A DNA stretch of 38,938 bases from Oscillospiraceae bacterium (GCA_021202155.1 JAJQDP010000015.1:1-38938), one strand, 5' to 3'; positions 6,611 through 14,800 are shown, counted from the first letter of the stretch. Notes: a model not told the origin generated them from the sequence alone. A program made the numbers and translations.

Positions 6611-6645
6611 CAATTACGCATTACGCATTACGAATTCCTAATTGC
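6611..6645. repeat. R3 repeat overlapping the tcdA 3' end
   Basis: This is a run of ATTACGC/ATTACGA heptads ending in AATTCCTAATTGC. Read on the minus strand it encodes the last residues (LGIRNA) and stop of tcdA, so that gene's end is repeat-derived. Confidence 0.75.
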
Positions 6646-7334
6646 TTAATGATGGCGTAAGCCATCGTTAAGCCCATCCCCGCCGGTGCGAACGCCACGC
6701 TTGCGGGAACATGCCTGCCGTTCTCGGAGACCTCCGCCATTGGCTTTCTCGGCTCTTCTTTTGAGTAGACCACCGTGAGGCTCGTGATTCCTCGCTTGCG
6801 GAGCTCGTGGCGCATGGTGCGTGCAAGGGGACAGACGGATGTGGAATAAATATCCGCGACCTCGAAGCGGGTCGGGTCAAGCTTGTTTCCCGCGCCCATC
6901 GCGCTTATGATTTCCGTCCCGGCGGCTTTAGCGTTTTCGATAAGAAGAAGCTTTGAAGAGACCGTATCGATGCAGTCGGCGATGAAGTCATATCCGGATA
7001 GGTCAATCTCCGGGGCGGTCATCTCATCGTAAAAGAGATTGTGCGCGAAAACCTTCGCGTCGGGGTTAATATCTAAGATTCTCTCGCGCATAACGTCGAC
7101 CTTGGGTAGACCAGTCGTGCTCGAAAGAGCTATAATCTGCCGGTTGCGGTTGGAGAGGGAGACCTCATCGCTGTCGAATAGACTCAGCGTCCCGACGCCC
7201 GTCCGAGCGAGCATTTCACAGACGTAGCCGCCCACTCCTCCTATCCCGAAAACGGCTATATGACTTGCTTGGATGGCTTTCAACGCCTCCCCGCCAAGCA
7301 AATTTTCAGTTCGTGAAAATATTTCATCTATCAT
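6621..7334 (-). CDS. tcdA: tRNA threonylcarbamoyladenosine dehydratase (TcdA, ThiF/E1-like)
   Basis: This 237-residue ThiF-fold protein would use ATP to cyclise t6A37 of ANN-decoding tRNAs to ct6A. The nucleotide-binding loop is GIGGVGGYVCEMLARTG (residues 31-47). SLFDSDEVSLSNRNRQI (about 52-68) carries the Asp and Arg residues expected in E1-like enzymes. DFIADCIDT and ISAMGAGNKLDP match TcdA/YgdL blocks. Its ATG overlaps the Gx transporter stop by 4 bases, so it is the last gene of the rnf-led unit. The C-terminal LGIRNA is encoded by an R3 repeat. The family call is firm; within the ThiF family TcdA fits best on length. Confidence 0.9.
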   Translation of the reverse strand: MIDEIFSRTENLLGGEALKAIQASHIAVFGIGGVGGYVCEMLARTGVGTLSLFDSDEVSLSNRNRQIIALSSTTGLPKVDVMRERILDINPDAKVFAHNLFYDEMTAPEIDLSGYDFIADCIDTVSSKLLLIENAKAAGTEIISAMGAGNKLDPTRFEVADIYSTSVCPLARTMRHELRKRGITSLTVVYSKEEPRKPMAEVSENGRHVPASVAFAPAGMGLTMAYAIIKQLGIRNA

Positions 7335-7825
7335 GACTTACCCACTTTCCTGAGTGCTTTTATGATGATCGCCGCGACCACGCCGATGATTCCGCCCGAG
7401 ACCGCTCCCAAGACTATCAGCAGTGGCAGATAGCCGAGGACTCCCGTCCCCAAAATTGCGAGTGCGGCAAGTATCTGTCCCAGATTATGCCCGACTCCAC
7501 CGGCTACGCTGACTCCAACTGCTGAGAATAAGTCAATCTTTTTTAAGAGTGCCATTATTGTAAGTGAGACTATCCCGCCGGCTAAGCTGTAGATTAATCC
7601 CGTGAAGCTCCCGAACAGTAGCCACGAAAGAAGAATTCTGACCCCCGAGACCGCGGCGGCTTCTCTCCACGAGAATAAATATAGTGCCACCAGCACCGCA
7701 AGGTTTGCAAGCCCCAATTTCGCGCCGACGATTCCGGGCGACGGGAGCAGCATTTCGAGGTACGAAAGCCCGAACGCCAGCCCGGCTAAGACCCCGCAAA
7801 CGGCGATTCTACGTGTTTTTGACAT
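7331..7825 (-). CDS. Gx transporter family membrane protein (Hpre_diP_synt_I)
   Basis: This 164-residue, very hydrophobic protein has about five membrane helices. Its conserved blocks are LSYLEMLLPSPGIVGAKLGLANLAVLVALY and SLAGGIVSLTIMALLKK, followed by GVSVAGGVGHNLGQI. These are typical of the family once annotated as heptaprenyl diphosphate synthase component I and now Gx transporter; the substrate is not established. It starts 11 bases after the NusG_II gene and overlaps tcdA by 4 bases. Recurrence of Gx, NusG_II and ApbE genes beside flavin-based redox systems suggests, as inference, a role in membrane redox or cofactor supply. Confidence 0.85.
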   Translation of the reverse strand: MSKTRRIAVCGVLAGLAFGLSYLEMLLPSPGIVGAKLGLANLAVLVALYLFSWREAAAVSGVRILLSWLLFGSFTGLIYSLAGGIVSLTIMALLKKIDLFSAVGVSVAGGVGHNLGQILAALAILGTGVLGYLPLLIVLGAVSGGIIGVVAAIIIKALRKVGKS

Positions 7826-7836
7826 CCCGCACCCCC

Positions 7837-8193
7837 CTAATTTATGAAGTCGTACTCCGGCTCATCCGCCGTTATCTTCACAACAATCCCGTTCGGCAGG
7901 CAGACGATAGATTCGCCGGATTTTGAGATAGACCCCATCCCCTCACAAAGCCCGTCCGGGCAGGTGGAGTCAGTGACCCAAACTTCCCCGCCCTCAATCA
8001 CGACCGTAAGAAGCCCCTCAACGTCGATTTCGACATCTTTCGACAGCGAAGCCTCAGCATAAGTCTCCCCATTAAGCGTCACCACAACGGTCGACCCGTC
8101 GCCCTGAAACGCGCTCAGGAGCGCGAAAAGCAAGCCCGCCACCAAAATGATGGCGAGGAAAAGGAGGAGGTCGGGGTTGAGCTTTTTGAACAT
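7837..8193 (-). CDS. NusG domain II-containing membrane-anchored protein
   Basis: This 118-residue protein has one N-terminal membrane helix (LLLFLAIILVAGLLFALLSA, residues 9-28) and an extracytosolic domain. The domain carries the NusG_II signature TCPDGLCEGMGSISKSGESI followed by VCLPNGIVV, including three cysteines. It is unrelated in role to transcription factor NusG, and the function of this family is not established. GAGGTG precedes the ATG. It follows apbE, with an R2 copy between, and precedes the Gx gene by 11 bases. The cysteines and position beside Rnf/ApbE fit an extracytosolic redox accessory, which is inference. Confidence 0.85.
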   Translation of the reverse strand: MFKKLNPDLLLFLAIILVAGLLFALLSAFQGDGSTVVVTLNGETYAEASLSKDVEIDVEGLLTVVIEGGEVWVTDSTCPDGLCEGMGSISKSGESIVCLPNGIVVKITADEPEYDFIN

Positions 8194-8220
8194 AGCTTTT
8201 GCACCTCTCAGAAGCTGGGA

Positions 8221-8370
8221 AACCCCTCAGTCAGCCGCTTCGCGGCTGCCAGCTCCCCTTTCAGGGGAGCCTATAACTGCCTCTCCCAAAGGCTTTCGAG
8301 AGAAGGAAAATAGCCTCCCCTGAAAGGGGAGGGGGACCGCCGGCTGAAAGCCGGTGGTGGAGGGGTTTCC
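8221..8370. repeat. R2 repeat, full copy between apbE and the NusG_II gene
   Basis: AACCCCTCAGTCAGCC starts it and GTGGTGGAGGGGTTTCC ends it. Inner hairpins include GCCGC/GCGGC, CTCCCCTTTCAGGGGAG and CCGGCTGAAAGCCGG. It interrupts an otherwise tightly packed operon. Confidence 0.88.
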
Positions 8371-8384
8371 GCAAGCTGTCGCGA

Positions 8385-9353
8385 TTACGCGTTTGATTCT
8401 ACTGCCCCATCCTCATAAACCCATAGCACCTCCACCCCAAACTCTTCCGCCAGTGCCTTTCCGTCCTCCACACTCATGCAGAAAAGCGACGTTGACAGCG
8501 CGTCGCCGAGGCTGGAGCTTTCGCAGATGACTGTTACCGAGCGGTAATTGTCGGCAGGATACAGGGTGTCGGGGTCGATTATGTGGCTATATGAAACGCC
8601 ATCGATGACGGTGTATCTCTCGTAGTCGCCGCTGGTGACGACCGATTGGTCGGCGACCTCGACCGTTTTTAGGATGCCGCCGTCGGGATCCTGGATTCCG
8701 ATGACCCACTTGCCGGTGGGCTTTTCGCCGACTGTCTTGACGTTTCCGCCGAGGTCAAGGGCGAAGCTCGTCAAGCCGTAGCTCCCGGCGATTTCGGCGG
8801 CTTTGTCAGCCGCATAGCCCTTCGCAATTGAGCCGACGTCTATTGTCATTTCAGGGTCAGAAATTGTAACTGTACTGCCGTCTATCTCAAGATTCGCGAT
8901 GTCGCAGTGGAGGCTTGCCTCCGTGAGTTCACTGTCGTCAGGCAAAATTCCCGTTTCCCGGGCGTCATGCCAAAGGCTGAGGACAGAGCCCATCGCGATG
9001 TTGAGCTTCCCGCCGGAAAGGTCATAGAAGAGGACGCCAATATCAAGTAGCTCCAAAATGTCGTCGCTTGCGTTCTCCAAGGTTTTGTTGTCGTTCAGGT
9101 CTTTAAGCGACCCTTCTCCGCCGTCGTAGATGTCAAAAAGCGAATCAAGGCGGGAGAGTTCATTATAGACCGCCTCCGAGACCGTCTCAAACTCCTCGTC
9201 GGAGCTACAGTAGGCGGTGAAGGTGCAGTCGGTGTCGAATAAATCTGTGTAGACGGCTTCGTAGCGGGACAGATTGCTCCCACAGCCGCAGAGCGGGAGC
9301 AGGAGCAGACTCGCTGAAGCGAGAGCCACCAAAGTGGCTAAAAATCTTTTCAT
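8385..9353 (-). CDS. apbE: FAD:protein FMN transferase, lipoprotein (ApbE)
   Basis: This 322-residue enzyme moves FMN from FAD onto a Thr/Ser of target proteins outside the membrane. ATG 9353 gives a lipoprotein signal peptide (MKRFLATLVALASASLLLLP, then LCGCG with the lipid-bearing Cys). It overlaps the rnfB stop as ATGA, so it is preferred to the upstream in-frame start at 9410. ApbE signatures are TIDVGSIAKGYAADKAAE, ALDLGGNVKTVG, VVTSGDYERYT and SHIIDPDTLYPA. Placement as the last gene of the overlapping rnf chain indicates RnfG and RnfD as targets, which carry covalent FMN in characterised Rnf complexes. Confidence 0.95.
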   Translation of the reverse strand: MKRFLATLVALASASLLLLPLCGCGSNLSRYEAVYTDLFDTDCTFTAYCSSDEEFETVSEAVYNELSRLDSLFDIYDGGEGSLKDLNDNKTLENASDDILELLDIGVLFYDLSGGKLNIAMGSVLSLWHDARETGILPDDSELTEASLHCDIANLEIDGSTVTISDPEMTIDVGSIAKGYAADKAAEIAGSYGLTSFALDLGGNVKTVGEKPTGKWVIGIQDPDGGILKTVEVADQSVVTSGDYERYTVIDGVSYSHIIDPDTLYPADNYRSVTVICESSSLGDALSTSLFCMSVEDGKALAEEFGVEVLWVYEDGAVESNA

Positions 9354-10135
9354 AGCTTTACGATAATCTTCGCCGGGCACTTCTCTGCACATTTGCCACA
9401 GCCGGTGCACTTTGAGTGGTCGATATGAGCAAGGTTATTCTCAACCGTGATAGCTCCCGACTCGCAGACTCTTGCACATAAGCCACAGCCGATGCACCCG
9501 ACCGAGCAGACCGACTTGACGTCCTTGCCCTTTGCGTGGGAGGAGCACTTGACCATGTACTTGGCACTATAGGGGATGAGTTCTATAAGATGCGCCGGGC
9601 AGACGCTGACACAGCTTCCACAGCCCTGGCAGGATTCGCGATCTATTACTGCGACGCCGTCGATAATCTTGATTCCGCCCTCGGGGCAGACGTCCTGGCA
9701 TGAGCCAAAGCCGCAACAACTGAACCCACAGCCCTTGGGACCGTGCTTCGGAGCCATGTAGCAGATGCGGCAATCGTGCTCGTCGAAATAGTCATAGAGC
9801 ATCGTGGATGAAGAGTTCGTCCCCGCGCACTTGACATAGGCGACCATTCTCTCGCCCTGGGAGAGGGAAAGCCCCAAAATCTCGCCGATTTTCACTTTGT
9901 CGGAGGCGTTGCAGAGGGTCGGCTCAGCCTTCCCTTCGGCGACTGCCTTAGCATATGAATCACAGCCCGCATAGCCGCAGGCTCCGCAGTTTGAGCCTGC
10001 TAAACACTCGCGAATCTGCGCTTCTTTCGGGTCAATCTCAACCTTAAATTTCTGAGAGAGAAAGCCGAGGGCAATTCCGACAATTATACTTATGACGACG
10101 ATGACCGCCGCCGCGATAATGATTTCTGTTACCAT
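9350..10135 (-). CDS. rnfB: Rnf complex subunit B (multi-FeS ferredoxin-like)
   Basis: This 261-residue electron-entry subunit accepts electrons from ferredoxin. An N-terminal membrane helix (about 4-28) is followed by a 4Fe-4S Fes domain (CLAGSNCGACGYAGC, about 44-58). A middle Cys-rich stretch (CRICYMAPKHGPKGCGFSCC) comes next. Three ferredoxin-type sites then appear: CQGCGSCVSVCP, CIGCGLCARVCE and CTGCGKCAEKCP, with a CPEGG-terminated partial motif between. The order and extra clusters resemble clostridial RnfB. It starts 9 bases after rnfA and its end overlaps apbE by 4 bases. Confidence 0.97.
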   Translation of the reverse strand: MVTEIIIAAAVIVVISIIVGIALGFLSQKFKVEIDPKEAQIRECLAGSNCGACGYAGCDSYAKAVAEGKAEPTLCNASDKVKIGEILGLSLSQGERMVAYVKCAGTNSSSTMLYDYFDEHDCRICYMAPKHGPKGCGFSCCGFGSCQDVCPEGGIKIIDGVAVIDRESCQGCGSCVSVCPAHLIELIPYSAKYMVKCSSHAKGKDVKSVCSVGCIGCGLCARVCESGAITVENNLAHIDHSKCTGCGKCAEKCPAKIIVKL

Positions 10136-10144
10136 GCTCTCACC

Positions 10145-10726
10145 TCACATTGTCCCCGAGAAGCCGACGAACGCTATTGCCATCAGCCCGGCAGTCACTA
10201 AAACTATAGGCATACCCTGGAAAGCCTCCGGGACGTCGTTATCCTCGATTCTCTCGCGGATTCCTGACATGATTACTATTGCAATCAGGAAGCCTATCGC
10301 AGTTCCGACCGAATAAATCATCGTCTCGGCGAAATTATAGCTGTTCTGCGCGGAGTCAATCGCGACGCCGAGGACGGAACAGTTGGTGGTGATGAGGGGA
10401 AGGTAAACTCCCAGGGATTTATAGAGTGCCGGCATCGTCTTCTTCATGATAATCTCGACGCACTGGACGAGTCCGGCGATGATGAGGATGAAGACGATTG
10501 TGCGGAGGTAGGCGTAGGTCTCGCCCAAAATGTAGACGTTGATGAAATATGTTATGCAGGAGGAGACGGTGATTACGGCGATGACCGCACCGCCCATTCC
10601 GACGGCTGTCGAGGTCTTGCGGGATACTCCCAGGAACGGGCAGAGTCCCAAGAACCTGCTCAGGACGACGTTATTTACAAGTGCCGCCGAGATAATTCCG
10701 ACCACTAATGTAGTGATTGCACTCAT
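10145..10726 (-). CDS. rnfA: Rnf complex membrane subunit A
   Basis: This 193-residue integral membrane protein with about six helices is paired with RnfE. Conserved blocks are NNVVLSRFLGLCPFLGVSRK (residues 18-37, with the Cys expected to bind a membrane-embedded 2Fe-2S cluster) and YLPLITTNCSVLGVAI (with the second Cys). The start ATG overlaps the rnfE stop by 4 bases. It is part of the ion-translocating core. Confidence 0.96.
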   Translation of the reverse strand: MSAITTLVVGIISAALVNNVVLSRFLGLCPFLGVSRKTSTAVGMGGAVIAVITVSSCITYFINVYILGETYAYLRTIVFILIIAGLVQCVEIIMKKTMPALYKSLGVYLPLITTNCSVLGVAIDSAQNSYNFAETMIYSVGTAIGFLIAIVIMSGIRERIEDNDVPEAFQGMPIVLVTAGLMAIAFVGFSGTM

Positions 10727-11418
10727 TTGCCGTCACCCCCTTCTTTTGCTTCCGTTCTGAAAGCACAAGCCGCTCCGCATCCGGCGCAGTTGCCGGCACA
10801 CGACTCCGAGCTCTTCTTGTTGGTGGCACTCGGTGCGCCAAGCTTGTTCTGCAAAGCAGTCAGAACAGCAAGTACAAAGAACGCGCCGGGAGCCATAATC
10901 ATGATAGAGACGGGCTCATATGAGTCGGGCATGATGTTAAATCCAAACAGTGTGCCCGCTCCCAAAAGCTCTCTTATCGCGCCGATTATAGTGAGTGCGA
11001 GGGTGAATCCAAGACCCATTCCCAAGCCGTCAAAGAAGGATGCAACCGGAGGATTTTTTGAAGCGTAGCTCTCTGCTCTTCCCATGATGATGCAGTTTAC
11101 AACAATCAGCGGGATGTAGAGCCCGAGGGAAGCATAGAGGCTTCTCACGTACGCCTGCATGAGGAGTTCAACAATCGTTACGAACGACGCGATTACTACT
11201 ATGTAGGCGGGCATTCTGACGCTGTCGGGGATGAACTTTCGGAGGAGTGAAATTATCAGGTTTGAAAGCATCAGTACAAAGCAGGTCGAAAGACCCATGC
11301 TGAGTCCGTTCATGGCACTCGTCGTGACGGCAAGTGTCGGACACATTCCGAGCATTAAAACAAGCGTCGGGTTCTCCTTTATAATGCCGTTATAAAGCCG
11401 CTCTAAAGCTGTTTTCAT
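10723..11418 (-). CDS. rnfE: Rnf complex membrane subunit E
   Basis: This 231-residue membrane protein is homologous to RnfA. Blocks are NPTLVLMLGMCPTLAVTTSA (15-34, cluster Cys) and LYIPLIVVNCIIMGRAESYA (second Cys). The cytosolic C-terminal tail has an unusual Cys cluster, CAGNCAGCGAACAF (about residues 208-221), seen in some clostridial homologues; whether it binds metal is unknown. The gene overlaps rnfG and rnfA by 4 bases on either side. Confidence 0.96.
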   Translation of the reverse strand: MKTALERLYNGIIKENPTLVLMLGMCPTLAVTTSAMNGLSMGLSTCFVLMLSNLIISLLRKFIPDSVRMPAYIVVIASFVTIVELLMQAYVRSLYASLGLYIPLIVVNCIIMGRAESYASKNPPVASFFDGLGMGLGFTLALTIIGAIRELLGAGTLFGFNIMPDSYEPVSIMIMAPGAFFVLAVLTALQNKLGAPSATNKKSSESCAGNCAGCGAACAFRTEAKEGGDGK

Positions 11419-12017
11419 GAGTTTTCCCCTCCTTCACCGTAGCCGAAGTATTCATATGCAAAATCAAGTGCCGAATTCACGGCGTTTGTGATGGCGCGGG
11501 TGGTCTTTGTCGCACCGGAGATGGCGTCAATCTCGTTATCGGCAGTCGCACCGGTTTTGGTGTATATAACCTCGCCGCTTTTTCCGATGTACTGCGAAAT
11601 CCACTCCTCGTTCTGGCAGTTGGCACCGAGTCCGGAGGTTTCGCTCATAGAAGTAACAACTATTCCTGTGATGACTCCGTCCGTGTCAATGCCGATTGTG
11701 ATGTCGATGTCTCCGCCGTAGCCCTTGTGGGAGGTGATTGAAAGCACCACGCCAATCTCGCTACTATCCTCGCCATAAGCGTAAAGAGCAGTGTTGAGAG
11801 ATGTGTCATCATCAAAACCGGGTGTTTCAGTCACTTCTATTTCGACAAATTCCGACGCATTCGCCATTACTGCCGAGTAGGAATCGGTGAGTTCCTGCGC
11901 CTCAGCCGCGGCTATCGTGTCCTTTGTGAGCTGATACACAACCGAAAGGAGCAGACCGGCGACCAAGGTTATCACAACGAGCTTCAGGGTATCGATAACA
12001 ATTTTTTTCATGTTCAT
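11415..12017 (-). CDS. rnfG: Rnf complex FMN-binding subunit G
   Basis: This 200-residue protein has one N-terminal membrane helix (about 9-29) and an extracytosolic FMN-binding domain. The flavinylation site is SGAT at residues 167-170, within DAISGATKTTRAI, where Thr170 should carry FMN placed by ApbE. GYGGDIDITIGID and ETSGLGA are typical FMN-binding-domain blocks. ATG 12017 overlaps the rnfD stop; a second in-frame ATG lies two codons later. Confidence 0.96.
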   Translation of the reverse strand: MNMKKIVIDTLKLVVITLVAGLLLSVVYQLTKDTIAAAEAQELTDSYSAVMANASEFVEIEVTETPGFDDDTSLNTALYAYGEDSSEIGVVLSITSHKGYGGDIDITIGIDTDGVITGIVVTSMSETSGLGANCQNEEWISQYIGKSGEVIYTKTGATADNEIDAISGATKTTRAITNAVNSALDFAYEYFGYGEGGENS

Positions 12018-12958
12018 TTCGCCTCACGCTCCTTTTTGATGCCGAAGGGAGTCGGCTTGGTAGCTCTCTCAAGAAGAGGAGTGAGGAGATTTGCAATTAT
12101 AATTGCATAGGACATTCCCTCGGTCGACCCGCCGAAACAGCGGATGAACGCGACCAAGAGTCCGATTGTAGCGGCGTAGATGACCTGCCCCCACTTGGTG
12201 ACGGGAGCTGTGACATAGTCGGTCGCCATGAACACGGCACCGAAGAGAAGCCCTCCCGCAAGAAGCTGGGTCAGCATGAAGTTTAAGTTGACCGTCTCGC
12301 CCGCCATGTTCCCGAAAATCACCAAGAATATTGCCGCCGAGCCGACGGTGCAGAGGGGAATCTTCGGGCTGATGACTCTTTTCGCGACAAGATATATGAA
12401 GCCTATCAGAATTGCAATTGCCGAGGTCTCGCCGATTGTGCCAACGTGGTTGCCAAGTAGTAGCGAACCGAGGCTTACCGTCTCGCCGGAGGCAAGAGCC
12501 GTGAGCGGCGTCGCGCTTGAAACTCCGTCCAAAGCCGGATAGCTCGTCATTATCGACGGGAAGGAGATGAGTAAAAAGCACCTTGCGGCACACGCCGGGT
12601 TCATGAAGTTCTGCCCGAGTCCGCCATAGAGCATCTTGACGACGATTATCGCGAACGCGCCTCCCAAGATGGGAAGCCATATCGGTGCAGTTGAATAGAG
12701 GTTGCAGGCGAGTATCAGTCCAGTGACGACCGCCGAGCAATCGCCGACAGTGTTCGGCTTATGCATGAGCTTATCATAGAGAAATTCGCAGAGAACGCAC
12801 GAGCCGACGGAAAGTGCGACTATGAGTGCCGCCCGCCAGCCACCATAGTAGATGCCGATTATTATCGACGGAATCATCGCTATTGCGACATCAAGCATCA
12901 CCGAACGGGTGGTGTCTTTGGAGCGCACGTGCGGGGAAATTGACATATTCAGCTTCAT
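12014..12958 (-). CDS. rnfD: Rnf complex membrane subunit D
   Basis: This 314-residue membrane protein of the NqrB/RnfD family has about nine helices. The flavinylation motif is DGVSSATPLTA, with Thr150 as the expected FMN site; the usual SGAT is SSAT here, which keeps the Thr. NFMNPACAARCFLLISFP and FMATDYVTAPVTKWGQ are family blocks. It overlaps rnfC and rnfG by 4 bases each, a sign of coupled translation. Confidence 0.96.
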   Translation of the reverse strand: MKLNMSISPHVRSKDTTRSVMLDVAIAMIPSIIIGIYYGGWRAALIVALSVGSCVLCEFLYDKLMHKPNTVGDCSAVVTGLILACNLYSTAPIWLPILGGAFAIIVVKMLYGGLGQNFMNPACAARCFLLISFPSIMTSYPALDGVSSATPLTALASGETVSLGSLLLGNHVGTIGETSAIAILIGFIYLVAKRVISPKIPLCTVGSAAIFLVIFGNMAGETVNLNFMLTQLLAGGLLFGAVFMATDYVTAPVTKWGQVIYAATIGLLVAFIRCFGGSTEGMSYAIIIANLLTPLLERATKPTPFGIKKEREAK

Positions 12959-14289
12959 TTTTTCGCCTTCTTTCTGGCTAAAACTTCACGCTTCGCCGCT
13001 GTTATCGATTGCGAAAGCCTCCGCTTTGCGGGGCAGGCATAGGTGCAACTGCCACAGCTTATGCATTCAAGCCCGCCAAGCTTCTCGAATTCTTCATATT
13101 TGCGTCTGTCGGCTAAGTCTTTGAGCTTAAGCGGCATGAGGTTTTCGGGGCAGGCGTCCATGCAACGCCCGCAACGGATGCAGGCAGTCGCCTCCAAGCC
13201 CTTCACCTCGTCGTGAGTCAGACACAAAATGCAGGAGGTTGTCTTTGTGACAGGGACATCAAGGTCAATTATTGACGCGCCCATCATCGGTCCGCCAAAA
13301 ATTATCTTCTCGGGTTCACTCTTGAACCCGCCAGCCGCTTCGACAAGTTCTCTCGCACAGATACCGATGGGAACTTCAAAGTTTGAGGGGTTCACAATTG
13401 CGTCTCCCGTGACCGTCACGACCCGGGTCATGAGGGGAGTTTTATAGCAGACGGCATCAGCCGCCGCCATTATGGTGGCGAGGTTTATAACGACGCACCC
13501 GGCATCGGCAGGAAGCATTTTTGAATTGATCTGCCGACCGGTGACCGCTTCAATTATAAGTCGCTCGCCGCCCTGAGGGTACTTTGTTTTCAGCGGCTGG
13601 ACTATCATCCGCTCGCTACCCTCGGTGGCTTTGGCAAGAGCTTCTATAGCAAGAGGCTTGTTATTCTCGACCGCGAAGACTCCCTTGGCGTTGTCGAAGA
13701 GCTTGAGGACGGCTTTCAGCCCAAGAACAGCCTTTTCGGTTCTCTCAAGCATCAGCCGGTAGTCGCAGGTTATGTAGGGCTCGCACTCGGCGCAGTTGAC
13801 GATAATATGATCAATCTTGGTGTCGTCTTTTACAGCAAGCTTTACCGACAGCGGAAATCCCGCGCCGCCCATTCCGACAAGTCCGGCAGACCTGATTGCT
13901 TCTCTTATCTCGTCCTTAGAGAGCTTTTCATAGTCCCGGGCTTCGCCCAAGCCTTCTATAGCCTCGTACTCATAATCATTCTCGATTGAGATGGCTGTGA
14001 CGTCGTCACCACTTGATGTGGGGACAGGCTTGATGGATTTTACTACCCCCGAAACGGACGAGCAGATGTCAGCAGAAACGAATGCGGGAGCACGGGCTAT
14101 GGTTTCGCCGACCAGAACCCTCTGCCCGACCGTGACGCACGGCTGAGCGGGAGCTCCGATATGCTGGCTCATGAGATAGGATATTTCGCCCTTGGGTGAG
14201 AGCTTTTCTATAGCAGAGTCCATGGACATCTCTTTATGTCCCTTAGGATGCACCCCGCCCCTGAAGCTCTTAACGCGACTTGCGAGCAT
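12955..14289 (-). CDS. rnfC: Rnf complex NADH-binding subunit C
   Basis: This 444-residue peripheral subunit is where electrons reduce NAD+. GLVGMGGAGFPLSVKL (near residue 136) is the nucleotide-binding block related to the 51-kDa complex I subunit. The two 4Fe-4S motifs are CIRCGRCMDACP and CISCGSCTYACP near the C-terminus. ATG 14289 is chosen because AAGAGGTG lies 6 bases before it; the longer frame would begin with a GTG inside that ribosome site. It is the first gene of the unit and has a promoter at 14331-14359. Confidence 0.96.
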   Translation of the reverse strand: MLASRVKSFRGGVHPKGHKEMSMDSAIEKLSPKGEISYLMSQHIGAPAQPCVTVGQRVLVGETIARAPAFVSADICSSVSGVVKSIKPVPTSSGDDVTAISIENDYEYEAIEGLGEARDYEKLSKDEIREAIRSAGLVGMGGAGFPLSVKLAVKDDTKIDHIIVNCAECEPYITCDYRLMLERTEKAVLGLKAVLKLFDNAKGVFAVENNKPLAIEALAKATEGSERMIVQPLKTKYPQGGERLIIEAVTGRQINSKMLPADAGCVVINLATIMAAADAVCYKTPLMTRVVTVTGDAIVNPSNFEVPIGICARELVEAAGGFKSEPEKIIFGGPMMGASIIDLDVPVTKTTSCILCLTHDEVKGLEATACIRCGRCMDACPENLMPLKLKDLADRRKYEEFEKLGGLECISCGSCTYACPAKRRLSQSITAAKREVLARKKAKK

Positions 14290-14330
14290 AATGAACACCT
14301 CTTCTTTTAATTGTTGAAGGTTATAATACT

Positions 14331-14359
14331 ATAATAGCACAAGTGTGGGAGAAATGCAA
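14331..14359 (-). promoter_or_regulatory. Probable rnf operon promoter
   Basis: On the minus strand, TTGCAT (14354-14359), 17 bp, TATTAT (14331-14336), about 35 bases before the rnfC ribosome site. A second TATTATA-like box lies just downstream. Confidence 0.6.
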
Positions 14360-14360
14360 T

Positions 14361-14399
14361 GTTCAATTCGTAATTCGTGAAGCGGAATGCGTAGTTAGT
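14361..14399. repeat. Degenerate R3 repeat upstream of rnfC
   Basis: TTCAATTCGTAATTCG, then GGAATGCGTAGTTAG, resembles the R3 run read on the other strand. A GTCGCC/GGGCGAC hairpin (14399-14413) follows, the same association seen near 29134 and 37305. Confidence 0.5.
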
Positions 14400-14431
14400 C
14401 GCCCTGTGGGCGACGCGCCCCTTGCGGGGCG

Positions 14432-14660
14432 CACCCCTCTGGCACTTTGTGCCACCTCCCCTTTCAGGGGAGGCTATGACTGCCTCAAGGATGCCTTCTG
14501 CTGGAGGAGAGTTTTGGTAACCAAACGTCTGGTTCTCTCAGAAGCTGTGAGAGAATGCAAATAGCCTCCCCCGAAGGGGGAGGGGGACCGCGCAAAGCGC
14601 GGTGGAGGGGTGCGACCCCCTTCGGGGGTCGCGTCTGCGCCGCAGGCGCAGACTGAGGGG
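14432..14660. repeat. R2 repeat, long composite copy between rnfC and secA
   Basis: ACCCCTCTGGCAC opens it. The CTCCCCTTTCAGGGGAG stem is at 14456-14472, the CCTCCCCCGAAGGGGGAGG stem near 14565-14583, and GCGCAAAGCGC follows. Two more hairpins (GCGACCCCC/GGGGGTCGC at 14612-14632; GTCTGCGCC/GGCGCAGAC at 14633-14652) lead to TGAGGGG. With 14401-14431 and the promoters it fills the 540-base gene-free gap. Confidence 0.8.
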
Positions 14661-14699
14661 TTGACGCACTTTGTCACCAATTCTTAACCAATTCCAATA

Positions 14700-14728
14700 T
14701 TGACATCTCCTCCATTTCAGAGTATACT
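14700..14728 (+). promoter_or_regulatory. secA promoter
   Basis: TTGACA (14700-14705), 17 bp, TATACT (14723-14728), giving a leader of about 95 bases that contains half an R1 element. Confidence 0.85.
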
Positions 14729-14756
14729 TATCATGTATGTTTATAACCTGCTTGGG

Positions 14757-14800
14757 ACGGGCGGGCGGGTTGCGAAGCAACCTGTATATCCAGCCCCTAC
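14757..14800. repeat. R1 repeat, half copy c, in the secA leader
   Basis: Only the right half is present: CGGGCGGGCGG, a GGTTGC/GCAACC hairpin and ATCCAGCCCCTAC. It is the same hairpin-bearing variant as copy b and should be part of the secA mRNA 5' end. Confidence 0.75.

Noticed and set aside
12069-12740. 223-residue frame inside rnfD
   Set aside because: It is a frame-shifted shadow of the conserved rnfD sequence.
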